Source: Aphelocoma coerulescens (Eukaryota > Chordata > Aves > Passeriformes > Corvidae). Taken from it: 64,000 nt of DNA. The stretch spans positions 10,701,578 to 10,765,577 of the forward strand of contig NC_091014.1 in NCBI RefSeq assembly GCF_041296385.1, read 5' to 3'. Made by a program: the position numbers and the translations under genes. Of this stretch, positions 11,339 to 22,957 are shown in pieces. Within the stretch, counting starts at the first letter, position 1; the number at the start of each line of letters is the position of its first letter. The notes under the pieces were generated by a model that saw only the letters and a program-made list of their open reading frames with translations, had not been told where the DNA came from and did not search any database.

Positions 11339-13529
11339 ATTCATGTTAGTTTAAACAGACATGAAACAAGTGAAATATTTAAAATTTTGATCCCATGAAA
11401 AATCTTTTCTCCTGACCCAAGGCCTTCACAGTCAATAAACAACTTTTTTCTGACTTTGAGGTATTATTGAGTAGATTATTTTAATTTAATTTTTAGGCTT
11501 TTTCCTTTTTTTTAGAAAGCACTGAGATAAGATGCTTATTGTCTGAACTGTGTTAGAATATCTGAAAGGAGGGGAGGTTTTTCATACTACCAAAATAGCT
11601 CCTTACAGTACTGTGAGTTTCTTCTCTGATTATTGATCTGCTTTAAATTAACATTATCAGAAGTGTACAGAATGTGGGAATTCTAAAATTTAATTCTCCT
11701 CACTGTGGCCAAGTAGTTCTGTGGTAGTAGTGCTACAGTAGTGCTGTGGTAGCTTCAGTTATAAATTCTGCAATATTCTGGTCCTGGTGTCACATATAAA
11801 AATGTCTCAGATTAATTAGCTTGTAATATCAGGGAAGTGATACTATGAAATTTGATACCATTCCATTGGGCATCCTTAGTTAATCCTCAACTACCCTCAG
11901 ATTTGATCAGATTTAGATCACTTAATTTTAATTTTGTCTGACTACTGAAATACATACATACCACATACACATGTATAGAGATCATAAATGCTCCCAAAGA
12001 ACCTTTGAATATTTTTCTTTTTAAAACTCATGAATAAGTACCAAGTAATGATCATTTCCAGTCACTGTGCTGGGATTAATCCAAATCAGATCATAATTCT
12101 TTAATTATCCAGTCTTCCAACTGCACCTTTTTCTTAATAAAGAACAAAAGAGAGTTTTCCTTTGCTGATAAAGCCAGTTGTATTCATTACACAGTGAATA
12201 ATTAATGAATCGGACAAAATGAAAAATTGCCTTGTTTTGAAAAGGTGGACAAAACAAACAATGACCTACACACCTCTAGAAACTTTCTATATATAGACTG
12301 CATGTTTAAAATGGCTGCAGTCAGGTCAACACTTACACTTTTTTGACAGATTTATTTTTGGACCTTTTTTTCCCTTCTAAGTGTACATTCCCAGAAAAAA
12401 CATGGTGTTCTTTGACTATGAATGTGTATTGCACAAGAACTAGGTGTAATTCTTTGACACCGAGAGTGAATTGCTCATTAATGCAAAACAAGGCTTTATC
12501 ATTTTATTTGTTCAGCCTGAAACACCAAAACACTTCACGAATAGACAGCCTGGCACTTCTTGCAGGGTAAAGTCATTTAATTCCACCGAGCTCCTGATAT
12601 ATTGGTAATGTCAGGCTGTCATGTCATAGAACCTTTTTTCATGTGGAATGGCTTCCAGCAAACATTTCTATTGCTCCTGGTCAAACCCTGTGCAGCACTC
12701 TGCCATGAATAGCTTCATGCATCCTGCACATTTATTTCCTGAATTATAGGCCATACACTGGCCAGATCCACATTTCATTTTGATAACTTTTTTTTTTTAT
12801 CAAGGTTGAATTGCCATGACTGTAAACATTGTTATATGGCCTTTATCAATATGTTGAAGATATACAATTCAGTATTATTATCTTTATTGACATAGGTTTT
12901 AATTCAAGTCATTTACTGTATAGTGCTTATGTCCATCTGATCTTCCACAACAATTTCAATATACAAAACTTTGTAACACATTGGTTTATTTTTCAGCTTA
13001 TTGCCTGGATTCCTCATTTGAAAATCAGCACCTGAAATATTGAGAATATGCAGAAAGATGTACTGGAAGAGTGCTCATTAGAGCACATCTGCTTTGTTTC
13101 AGAGGAGGGCAGCCGTCTCAGGCAAAGTGTTTCATGTTTGTTTACAGAAGAATGTTGTCCTTCTGGGCACTTCAAGGATATGAAATACACAATTCAGCAA
13201 ACTGAGGTCGGCGATAGTGTTTTAACCCTGGAAACAGGAAACAAAGGGCTTTTTTGGTGTGGGAGGAAGAAGAAACAAACAGAAAATTGGTCTTCCTAGT
13301 TTCTGTCTTTTTGCAAGAGAGAGTAACTGGGTTATGAAACAGGTTAGTTCTGTAAGGCTTTAGTAACACCCTTGCCTTACTCATTATAACCCGTTTCACC
13401 CTCTCTATAGCAATATTCAGTGGGCGTCCCTGCATGAAACATCATTGCTTGAGCACAGTATGAGAGGAACACAATGTAAAAATGCATAAATACTGCACTT
13501 TGCAAGACTTTTCAAAGACTTTTCATATG
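11339..13529. other. AT-rich DNA between two CR1 copies, no recognised gene
   Basis: About 2.2 kb without recognisable repeats other than short homopolymer runs. Frames of 68-87 codons near 12343-12570 and 13048-13299 show no known motif. I see no evidence of a gene. Confidence 0.5.
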
Positions 13530-14104
13530 ATCATAGAATTGTTTAAGTTGGAAAAGACCCTCAAGATCATCAAGTCTAACCTATTACCACCATGTCCAAC
13601 CCTAAACCATGTTCCTAAGTGCCACAACTACATGCCTTTTAAATACATCCAGGAGTGGTGAATCAACCACTTCCCTGGGCAGCCTGTTCCAATGCTTGAC
13701 CATCCTTTTCCATGAAGAAATTCTTCCTAATATTCAATTTACACCTCCCTTTGTGCAACTTGAGGCCATTTCCTTTTGTCCTATTGCTTGTTGCTTGGAA
13801 GAAGAGATCGACCCCCACCTCCTATAACCTCCTTTCAGGTAGTGATAAGGTTCCCCCTGAGCCTCCTTTTCTCCAGGTTAAACACCTCCAGCTGTCCCAG
13901 CTGCTCCTCATCAGACTCCAAACCCTTCTGCATTCTGTTGCCCTTCTCTGGACACATTCCAGCCCCTCAACATCTTTCTTGTAGTGAGGGGCCCAGAACT
14001 GAGCACAAGTTTCAAGGTGTGGCCTGACCAGTGTCAAGCACAGGGGCACAATCACTGCCCTGGTCCTACTGGCCACACTACTCCTGATAGAGGCCAGCCT
14101 GCTT
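13530..14104 (-). mobile_element. CR1 LINE, 5'-truncated, with ORF2 remnant
   Basis: On the + strand it opens with ATCATAGAATTGTTTAAGTT and continues through the reverse complement of a CR1 3' region (for example CCCTGGGCAGCCTGTTCCAA) to about 14104, where it stops in a GAGGCCAGCCTGC context. It is about 575 bases, similar in extent to the copy at 10764 but clearly a different CR1 subfamily by its 3' end wording. It is a minus-strand, 5'-truncated insertion. Confidence 0.93.
13822..14076 (-). pseudogene. CR1 ORF2 fragment, frameshifted
   Basis: The first half of this minus-strand frame reads [20 protein letters not shown] and [10 protein letters not shown], which is the conserved CR1 ORF2 segment just after the RT domain. 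After QRRAT the similarity leaves this frame, pointing to a frameshift. The downstream C-terminal part is then found in other frames toward 13600. It is a decayed, non-functional remnant. Confidence 0.88.
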
Positions 14105-14254
14105 TTCCTTAATGCTTACAAAACAAAAAGCATGCATGCAAGCAAGCAAGCCACTTCTGACAACACAAGGTACTGACAATAAATGTAAATTCCAAAACAC
14201 CCTGACTTAATGTATTGATACAGTCATGAGATTGGATGCAGACTTCTTGGATGG

Positions 14255-14268
14255 AAAAAAAAAAAAAA
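14255..14268. repeat. Poly-A run (14 A)
   Basis: A homopolymer tract about 150 bases after the CR1 copy at 13530. CR1 elements end in octamers rather than poly-A, so it is not the tail of that element. Confidence 0.85.
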
Positions 14269-15150
14269 GGGCAAGAAAGACAAAACTCAGTGAAGGCAAC
14301 CTAAAATCCAATCCACTTATTTTTAGGAGCCTAACTTAGCCAGGAACTCTTATTTTCACAGGAACCTCCTTGTCTATATTGACACTAAAGCAAATATTGG
14401 ATTTTTTACCTGAAATACAACATACATGCTCATTAAATTCATAGGATAATGTCACAGTCTTCCATATTTTCATGATTCATGAAGTACTACTCCACTTCTA
14501 GACTCTCCTGCTGCTGGCTGATGTCTCCGGTTTTTTTAAGTGCAAGGACTGACTGGGTTGCTGATGAAACTGTCTACATAAAGGACTGTAGAGAAGGAGA
14601 GTGTGGACTTTGCCTAAACCTCTGAAATGATTGCTAAGAGGATTCTGAGGGGAAAGTCATTGCAAATAGATTCTTCTTGGTTCAAGTAAATGCTAGGAAA
14701 AATCTAGTCACCATAAGAAAATGAGGCCAAGCTTGAAGAAAATGGGAAAATCAATTCTCAAGAATAAATTGTATTACCTTCTTCTTCTGTTACTGTACAC
14801 ATGCATAGTGCAGATTTAGAAAGAATAATCAGAACAAATGGGAAGCAATATATGACTGTTTATTCCTGTAATAGGTGAAACAGAAAGTATTTACAGTAAC
14901 TTGTCTATTCCAAGCCATATAGTTGTGAACTGAAAAGCTCTGCTCAACTCATTGGCTTAATGCTGAATTAACCTCACCAAGAGTTTTGCCTGTGGCACTT
15001 ACATCATAGCTATTATGTCTATTTTCACTCTGTCTGCAGGGAGAAACTCATACTCTAATGCTTTGAGTGTTGCTACATTCTTCATATCCCAGGAAATTCC
15101 AGAGTATTCCTCATGCCTCATCTTATGTTCAATATTTCAGAATTAAAACT

Positions 15151-15173
15151 GGGGGGGGTGGGGGAGGGAGGGA
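15151..15173 (+). repeat. G-rich tract, potential G-quadruplex
   Basis: G runs of 8, 5, 3, 3 and 2 are separated by single T or A bases on the + strand. This meets the usual four-run quadruplex pattern with one-base loops. It stands alone in AT-rich DNA with no adjacent promoter recognised. Confidence 0.8.
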
Positions 15174-16543
15174 GGCAGGTTCTGTTTGTTTGGGGTTTTT
15201 TAATTGCAGTTTCCACAGGTGCCATCTTCTCATGGTAGTAAATAACCATATCATAACTATTCCATTCTAGATGGAATAGTTGGGCTTAGGAACAGTGCTG
15301 AGCACCACTATCCTTGCCACAGATATCACACCACTGTCCTTCAGTCTGACTTCACTTTTTACTTAAAGGATCCATGTTGTGCAAATATTAGCATTTCCTT
15401 GAAGACTAGTTTCTATTTTTCTAGACTCTGGAAAGACTTCTAGGGTTAATGCTAAAATGTGCTCAAGAGCTCAAGCGAAAGCACTGTCTGTCAGTGTTCT
15501 GCAAGCTGAACAGTGTTCCTGGTGAGAAAGTCTGGATCTGAGTCTAGTGTCAACACCCAGGCCAATATGTCAGGCTAGCTGGAGCTTAGCAGGCTTTAAC
15601 TTTTCTAAAACTGGAAAACATGCACCAAAGAGCCAGGAGGCAAAGCAACATGACTATCTCTGTGCTTTAATTGATACCCTAAAGCATGCTCTTCTTAGTC
15701 CCACTCATCATTCCCTCTGTATCATATTAAAAAACCCATAAACAAAACTGTGGAATTTCTGAGATATGTTTTGGACAAGGAATCATATTTTTCCTGCACA
15801 TAGTGAAAAGTGGCACTAATTTGCAGAGCTGTCATCATAGTTTGTATATGGGCAGAGATGAGGAAGTTAATGTTTGTCCAACTTCTCTGCTTGTTCATGT
15901 GCTAATTTAGTGTGAGGCTGGAGAGGAATAACCTCTGAAAGAGTACTTGGCAGGTCTAGGATCCCAGACATTGCCATATTATAGCAGATTTTGACATTCA
16001 TCTGATATATCAAAGGTCAATTACTGTGAAAAACAACACATTACTCCCATGGCTTCACAGCACTTAACAGAAAAACACAGATTCCTGTCATAAGGATCTT
16101 GCTTGTAAATTAGCTACAATAAGCAACAGATATCAATAAGGAAAAGGCAGAGGGACTTAACAGTTAGTTGAGGTTGAAATACTGAAATAATGAATGCAAT
16201 ATTCTGGATATTTACTGACAATCCATTTCTCATCTGGAATGAAAATTACAAATTCGGGTGTCTTTTTTTTTCAAATGTATAATAGTTATGAAGATATGGA
16301 CAGAGAAAGAAACTGACATAAGCAAGAAATGCTTTGGATTTAGAAGATGCTACATTTTCCATAGTAAATTGTCCATGTTAAATCTCAACCTTTGCAAAAG
16401 AATTTAGCATTCATTGCCAAGTATTCATTCTAACACTGGAGCCAATTATTTTTGGCCTTATTCACACTTCTTTTCATGCTCACCCTCTTTAGACACTTTT
16501 GTTACTGGGTTCTATTAGCAGAAGTGCTCAGAGATAGTAAATT

Positions 16544-16556
16544 AAAAAAAAAAAAA
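16544..16556. repeat. Poly-A run (13 A)
   Basis: A homopolymer run flanked by ATT on both sides. No retroposon body is recognised. Confidence 0.85.
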
Positions 16557-19106
16557 TTAATACAACCATGAAAATTATAGGGATTCACTTCCTTATTCAT
16601 AGATACGTGTGCAGCTTTTTTCAACAGGAATAGTCAGGCAATTGGGGGAAAGAAAACCACTTTTTTTTCATACAATAAATTTTAACAAGAAATGACAACA
16701 TAAGGAGTAGTCAAAAACAAAAGATGGGAGTAATTTTGTTATGAAAATAATGGAACGAAAATGTCCAGTGGGGAATTTTACCTTCTCTGCTGAAGAATAA
16801 TTCTACAATTCCAGTGATATTTATGCTGCTACAGCGATTTAGTAGCTGTAGAAACATTTTTTCTTCTACATATTTTGGTTATTAGATTTTGATTCCCTAA
16901 TTTTATGTTATCAGAATTATGTAGTGACATCTTCTCTTTCCACAAACTCTAGAAACTCCCCATCAGTTGAAATGCAAGACTAGAGAACATCACATAATGG
17001 GGCTGATTTCATTTCACAGTTCAGCCTGATATTTTGTCTACTCTACAAAAAAAAAATCATATAGTCTAGGAAACTCACAGACATGTTTAATGATGATTGC
17101 TACAGCTGGAATATAAATTTTAAAAGTTGTAGACTGTAGGAATCCAGGGCAAACTTTAGTTCAAGATTCACTCAAAAGATTGATGACTCAATTCAAAATA
17201 TTTCAAAACCATCTAAGTACAGTCTTTATGTTTGGGAATACCCATAACAAAAGCCATCAGCTCCTAATTTCTATCAATAACTTACTCTTCAAAGTCAGAA
17301 TAATACAAATGTGGAGGCATGGCAAATTCTGTGTTAGACGAGATGTAACACCAGCTTCTACAACCTACACATTCCTCTAGGAAAATGAGGAGCAAATGTT
17401 TCAGGGAACAGCTTCATTCAAAGCAGTGCAGCAAATGAAAGCTCTTCCATTAACAAGCGGGCAGTTTAAATCAACCCCTCATTGGTGAGTGACTAAAACC
17501 TTGATTTGGAGCCCATTAAAGTAAATGTCAGTCTTCCCATCGACTTCAAGGGTTCTTAACTTACTACTGAAAATCAAAAGCTGCAGACATCTGCTGGTGT
17601 CTGTTCACAGGCAAAGATGAAATTAATTATTGTTGCTGGATTGGGTTTTGATGTTGTTTGTGGTGCAGGCAGAAATATGAGATAAAGTCCACCCTGTGCC
17701 AGTACAGAGGAGAAAAGAGTGGTGAGAAACACTGCCTACACAACTCAAGAAGGAAAGTTCTTTCTTCCCCTTATACCAAAATGTTAATCATCCTACACTA
17801 GAATGTGAGAATGGTGATTTAATTCAAATACCATGATGTGCAATCATGACTAAGAATTCATTTGGCATAAGCTATCTGGGTTCCCTAGGCTAATGGCATA
17901 CATCAGAGAAGGAGTTACCAATTTACCATTGGGTTCTAAATAGACACATAAATCTTTATATTCCTAAATCAGCATGTAATTCATATTAGATTGTTACGTC
18001 TTGAAACCTCTGAGTCTAACCAGCTCAGGTAATGTTTATAAAATTCCCCTCCTACAGGTAATTTTTTGGGACACAGATTCAGTTACTGCAAGCTTCCCTG
18101 ATTCTGAAAGACCTTTTACTGCAGACTACCAGCTTAATTTCAGCAAATCCAACATTTTTTACACTAGTAGCTGTTCTAGTTACAGCAAACTACACGTATG
18201 AGAACAACTGAGAAATTAAGATTTGGAATTGGTAGGATCCTGCCAAGGAGATAGATTTCTCTGCAGAAAACTACTGAATAAATCCCTTAGAGGAAGGTAC
18301 AGGGAAGGGGAATCATTCATTTTTGGAGTGAAAAGTTGAAGTGTAGAGGTGCAAAGAGTAAAGCAGTAACAGGGGAGAATGGGAGATAAAACCAACCAAC
18401 TAGCATTTCATCATCCATATATTATCTAGACAATACAATTTATTTCATAATTGTAGAGTCTACAAAATAAAATCAAAAGTAATACTCAAGCTATCTTTAT
18501 ATGTATCTAGCTACCAGGCAATTAGATTGGAAGAATATTTAATAGTTCCTAAAATATTTGCAGCAGTAAAGATTTCAATTCCTATAAGGGTGTGGGTTTG
18601 CAACAGTGGGAAATCAAGCAGTTAGTGAATACAGAGCAACATGAGAAGCATTTCCAATAATAAACACAATTAGCAATGTAGATGAGAAATCTATCTGATT
18701 TATGGGCTGCATATGCAATTATAACACATTAATAAAGTGTTACCCACAGAGCAATCCAATACATTTGTTTACCCATGCTCCCAGATTAAGAAAGTAATGT
18801 TGTCAACCAACCAATTGTGGGCATTACATATTCAAGATTAATTACCATCTGCATGGGACAGATGTTAAATCTTCAATTTCACAGCAAGACATCTATAGCT
18901 TATTTCCCATGGACTGCTTCTTTCTCTGATCAATAAATGTATCAGCCTAGCTGTTCATCTTGCCACAGAGGTCAGAGGAATGACAGAGGTACATCTGGTT
19001 TTGTGTCAAATAAGGGCTGAGAAAATGAATCCTATCAAAGCAGATAAACAGCTCAGCTGCAATTGTCCTTCAGTCTCTTACTCAGCTGCTCATGATTAAG
19101 TTTTGG

Positions 19107-19175
19107 GGATTTGCTAGCAAAAAAAAAACCCTCAAAATAAAAACCAAAACCCAAGACCAAACCACAAAAAAAACC
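19107..19175. repeat. A/C-rich low-complexity tract
   Basis: AAAAACC, CAAAA and ACCAAACCAC words make up this short tract, like those at 2356 and 8455. Confidence 0.75.
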
Positions 19176-19814
19176 TTTTTGCATATTTTCAAACTAGAAT
19201 TCCTGTTCAGTTTTCATGTCAGCTGGGCTGGATTCCCCACCGCACCTTCAGCTAATTAAATCGTGTCAGTATAAGAGCAGATTTTGGCTAGGACTATACT
19301 CTCAAAAGCTCTATTTTTTATTATTATTATTGTTACTATTATATTTTCATTTTGTTGCATAAAGTAAGAAAATCAACAATTGAATTAGCTGTCATTTTAG
19401 TGACCAGAAAGTACTGTCTTTGAAAAAGACATTAGAAATAAATTTTAAATGCATAGTGACTTCACAAACCAATGCAGAAGAATAGTCTCAAATTAGGACT
19501 TGATCAAGAGTGGTAAAACAGCAATCTTTATATGACTAACCATATAGGTCTCTACTCTTTAGCTACTTCTCTACTTAGCTTAAAGCTCCCTGCAATCTCA
19601 GTTCGTGCCACCTTAGTCACCCATGACTGTTCTGAATTGTCTGCTCTGGTTAGATAGACAGCTGTGTCTGTTCTGCTTAAGGTCCTTGGAAATGTCCAAA
19701 GACACAGAAAGAGTCAGGGCTACAATTTTCTTCATTTGATTAAGTGACAGCCTTGCTCAGCTCTCACATATGTGCCAGGTGGTCTAGGTCTTCTTTGATT
19801 GTTACTAACCTAAG

Positions 19815-20112
19815 GAAGTGACCCTTTCTGTCCCCATCCCAGAGGAGTGCCCTAATTTCGCCATGGAGTGCCCTAAACACAAAATACCTCCCTCTGTGCT
19901 GCTGAAGATCAGCCCCTGTGCAGTCAGGTGCGCAACAGTCAGGGTGAGAGAAAGACCTGACAAGAACTGGGAAGGAAGTGCTTCTGGTCCCTGCCCTGAG
20001 GGGAGATTTAATAAACCCAGAAAAGCTCTAATAAAAGGTACACTTTGTTTGAAACCTCGCGTCTCCCTCAACGTGTGTGGGGTTGCTTTGGCCAGGATAA
20101 TCGATGACTAGA
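19815..20112 (+). other. Possible degraded LTR or retroposon patch
   Basis: The patch is more GC-rich than its surroundings. It contains two AATAAA words (20010-20015 and 20030-20035) about 20 bases apart, followed by CTCGCGTCTCCCTCAACGTG and a GTGTGGGGTTG stretch, the kind of R/U5 arrangement seen at an LTR's 3' side. GGAGTGCCCTAA occurs twice (19844-19855 and 19865-19876). No TG...CA ends or target duplications could be fixed. Open frames of 88-97 codons on both strands are not supported as genes. The call is weak. Confidence 0.25.
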
Positions 20113-20595
20113 TCCTCCTTTTACAGTCTGAACTCAGTCCCTGCAGATGTGTATAATGGTCTCAGTTCCTGGGATTTGGCTTCTGGAGAGTTATGTAAAG
20201 ACAACATGACATTGGCACACACCATACTATTAAACCTGCTCTCTGTAAGCATTAGTTATGTTTTCTCCCAAGACAGTGGAGATGCCAAACATTTCTGTAC
20301 AGTTTCCTGAACTGCCAGAAGCCAATTAAACTGGATCTTCTTGTGAAGAGGGAGAGAGTAAATTAAGAGGTCTAGATCTCCTGCAGAGGCAGCTGAATAA
20401 GGCATTCAAATGTTTGTATTACATTAGGCTGAGGATGTTTTCCTGCCTGAGTCTGTATGTACCATTTCTGTGAGGTCTATGTTAGACATAAAACACAGAC
20501 ATTGTCTCTGGCGTTTTAAGTTCTACACAAGAATCTGGATGCAATATATGCCTTAAAACATTTCCCTAAATAAAAGCTGTGGACAACTGCTAAAG

Positions 20596-20793
20596 TCATA
20601 ACATTGTAGAATGGTTTGGGTTGAAAGGGACCTTTAAAGGCCCTATCCATTCCAACTCCACTGCAGTGCTTAGGGACATCTTCAACAAGAACAGGTTGTT
20701 TAGAGCCTCATCCAATCTGACCTTGAATGTTTCCAGGGACTGGGCATCTGCCATTTCTCTGGGCAACATGTTCCAGTGTCTCACAACCTGCAT
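20596..20793 (-). pseudogene. CR1 ORF2 extreme C-terminus
   Basis: The frame reads VVRHWNMLPREMADAQSLETF close to its start, matching the conserved HWNRLPRE...SLE end of CR1 ORF2. It then runs out into the 3' UTR and the left flank. The original upstream protein is in other frames, so this is a broken C-terminal piece. Confidence 0.85.
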
Positions 20794-21380
20794 TGTAAAA
20801 AATTTCTTCCTTATAGCTAGTCGGAATCTACTCTCCCTTCATTTAAAGCTGTTACCCCTTGTCCTAAAACAACAGGCCCTACTAAAAAGTCTTTCCTCAT
20901 CTGTCTTTTAAGTCCCCTTTATATACTGAAACACAATAGGGTCTCCCCAAATCCTCTTCTCCAGGCTGAGCAATCCCAACACTCTCGGCTTTTCCTCTTA
21001 GGAGAGGTGTTCCATCCCTCTGCTCATTTTTATGGCCTTCCTCTGAACCTGCAGCATCAGGTCTGTGACTTTCTTGTTCAGAGGATCCCAAAGCTGGATG
21101 GGATGGACTGGTGAGAACTCCAGATGGGGTCTCACCAGAGCAGAGGGGCAGAATCACCTTCCTCGACGTCCTGCCCACACTGCTGGTGATGCAGTCCAGG
21201 ATACAATGGGTTTTCTGGGGTGTAAGTGCACATTGCTGGGTCATGTCCAGTATTTCATCCACCAACCCCCAAGTCCTTCTCATCAGGGCCACTCTCAATA
21301 CCCTTTATCCCCCAGCCTGTATTGATACCAGGGGTTGTCCTGACTCAAGTGTTGAACATCACTGTCCCACTCCTCAAGCT
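20601..21380 (-). mobile_element. CR1 LINE, 5'-truncated, about 780 bases
   Basis: On the + strand it starts with CATTGTAGAATGGTTTGGGT and runs through the reverse complement of a CR1 3' UTR and ORF2 C-terminal and post-RT coding sequence. The last part, about 21300-21380, reads like CR1 sequence nearer the RT domain but with pieces deleted. It is the longest recent-type CR1 in the window. The scattered stop codons and the deletions mark it as a dead copy. Confidence 0.92.
20897..21298 (-). pseudogene. CR1 ORF2 post-RT fragment, frameshifted
   Basis: This is one of the longest open frames in the window (133 codons), and it is a LINE remnant. Near its start are VDEILDMTQQCALTPQKTH and CILDCITSSVGRTSRKVILP, which match the CR1 ORF2 segment after the RT core. 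Farther on the frame loses similarity, and the expected ALVRPHLE stretch is only approximate, so a frameshift is likely. No catalytic motif is present. Confidence 0.8.
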
Positions 21381-22761
21381 TAAAATACTATGTATAAAGG
21401 CAGAATTAAGGTTGCACACTAAATTTTAATTGGAATTTTTATTCTTCATCATTTTATCAATATAGAATGGTGGCACTGTTACTAGGTCAGAAAATGTAAT
21501 CCCCATTTTATAAAGGATAAATGTAATCTCCATTTTATAAGTGGAGAACTAAAGATAGCATAGACTCAGTAATCTGTCTAAGAATTGATTTCTTTACATG
21601 TGTTCTAACTCCCTCAAGTCCAAGGTTAATTTATTTCCACATGCTCTTTATTTTCTAAAAAAGTTTCAGATATATTACAGTAACAATTGTGACCAAAGTT
21701 TCATTCTGTACTGAAGGCAAACATGCTGCTCTCAAGACATTACATCTTGTGGACATTGTGTCCAGGACACAATGATTTTGAGAATCTGGTTTATGATGGA
21801 CCACTTTATCTGCTTCCATTGACAGCTCTCTCTATAAAGACAAGTATACAGCTGTGCTGCTGGAGTTTCGTGCAAATAGAACACATTGACTTTTAACCTT
21901 TGCTCTCTCAGTTATATTTGTTTCAGTGGAATAAAGGATAAGCAAGGCTCTGAATCATTTTACACAATACATAGAAAACTTGAAAATTTCATTTATACTC
22001 TTAGCCATGAACTATAGGGAAACAGCATCATCCTCAGAAATGCCATTTCCATTAAAAATAAGCTATTCTCACTGCTATTGTTCCAGCAACATTTAAAAAG
22101 GGAACCAAGTCAGAAGTTAACACTGCTATTAAAGACCTGTGGGGAGTGGCAAGAATTGCTGCTGTTGCTAGAGAGAGCTAAGTGGAAGAAACAAAGCAGG
22201 GAGTGGAGTTAGTCTAACAGAGGGAGGCTCAGAGCAAGGCCAAGGACTGGCCAGCTGAAAGACACAGTGCAGCACATTGACAGGGAGCCGGGAGCTGTGG
22301 TAAAGGCATTTCATATGCAGGACAAAGGGGACTCACAACTGGGCAAGGGAGAAGAGGTGTTTGTTTCATGAGGTTTCTTCCAAACTCCAGAGAACACCAT
22401 GACAAAGCTATGATATAGTTTAAATGGCTCAAATCTCCAGACTTCTTTTGCAGTCATCCTTGTTTAATTGCTGGCAGGGTCCAGAAAATAGTTTTAGGAA
22501 CCCTGTATGCCAAGCAACTTGCTATCTAGTGGAACAGATAATGTTGATTTTTTTTCTTTAGACTTTTAAATCTAGAATTTTTATTGTGATTATCTGCACT
22601 TCTCTAGTTAAAGGGGTCTCATTGGCAGGAAACAAATAGGATTGTAGTGAGAAAAGAAAGGCAGAAAGGTGTAACATGATTCTGTAGCTTAAAAATACTG
22701 ACTTAGAAAAAGGGGTTTAATAAACACCAAACAGGGAGAAAAAGAAAGATGGAGCCAAAAA
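21381..22761. other. AT-rich DNA between opposing CR1 copies
   Basis: This segment holds a 21-bp word repeated once (21493-21513 and 21520-21540, one mismatch) and a 10-bp-armed inverted repeat (21754-21774). A modestly GC-rich stretch at 22140-22400 is not recognised. No gene is supported. Confidence 0.5.
21493..21540. repeat. Two copies of a 21-bp word, 27-bp period
   Basis: AATGTAATCCCCATTTTATAA at 21493-21513 recurs at 21520-21540 with one C/T difference, separated by 6 bases. It is a small local duplication. Confidence 0.85.
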
Positions 22762-22957
22762 GGTTGTCAAGAAGTAGAACAAGCTGCCCAGGGGAGTGGT
22801 GGAATCACCATACCTGGAAGTGTTTAAAAGACATGAAGATGTGGCACTGAGGGACGCGCCTTAGTGGTGGACCTGGCGATGTAAGGCTAATGTTTGGACT
22901 TGATGATCTTAAAGTCCTTTTCCAACATAAACATTTCCATGGTTCTGTGATTCCATG
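22762..22957 (+). mobile_element. CR1 LINE 3'-end fragment on + strand
   Basis: The sequence reads in the CR1 sense direction: coding remnants with LPRGVVESPYLEVFKR (the family's LPREVVESPSLEVFK), then a 3' UTR with GGACTTGATGATCTTAAAGT, and the octamer end GGTTCTGTGATTCCATG at about 22941-22957. The conserved HWN of ORF2 is interrupted by an in-frame TAG at 22775-22777, a TGG-to-TAG change. About 195 bases survive. It is one of two + strand CR1 fragments here. Confidence 0.9.

Larger units (their letters stand above)
14105..20600. other. AT-rich DNA with little recognisable content
   Basis: About 6.5 kb containing poly-A runs (14255-14268, 16544-16556), a G-rich tract (15151-15173), an A/C-rich tract near 19107-19175, a short TTA-rich run (19313-19340) and an LTR-like patch (19815-20112). 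About 18820-19100 is dense in E-box, GATA and homeodomain-like words and could be a conserved regulatory element. No gene is recognised. Confidence 0.5.
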
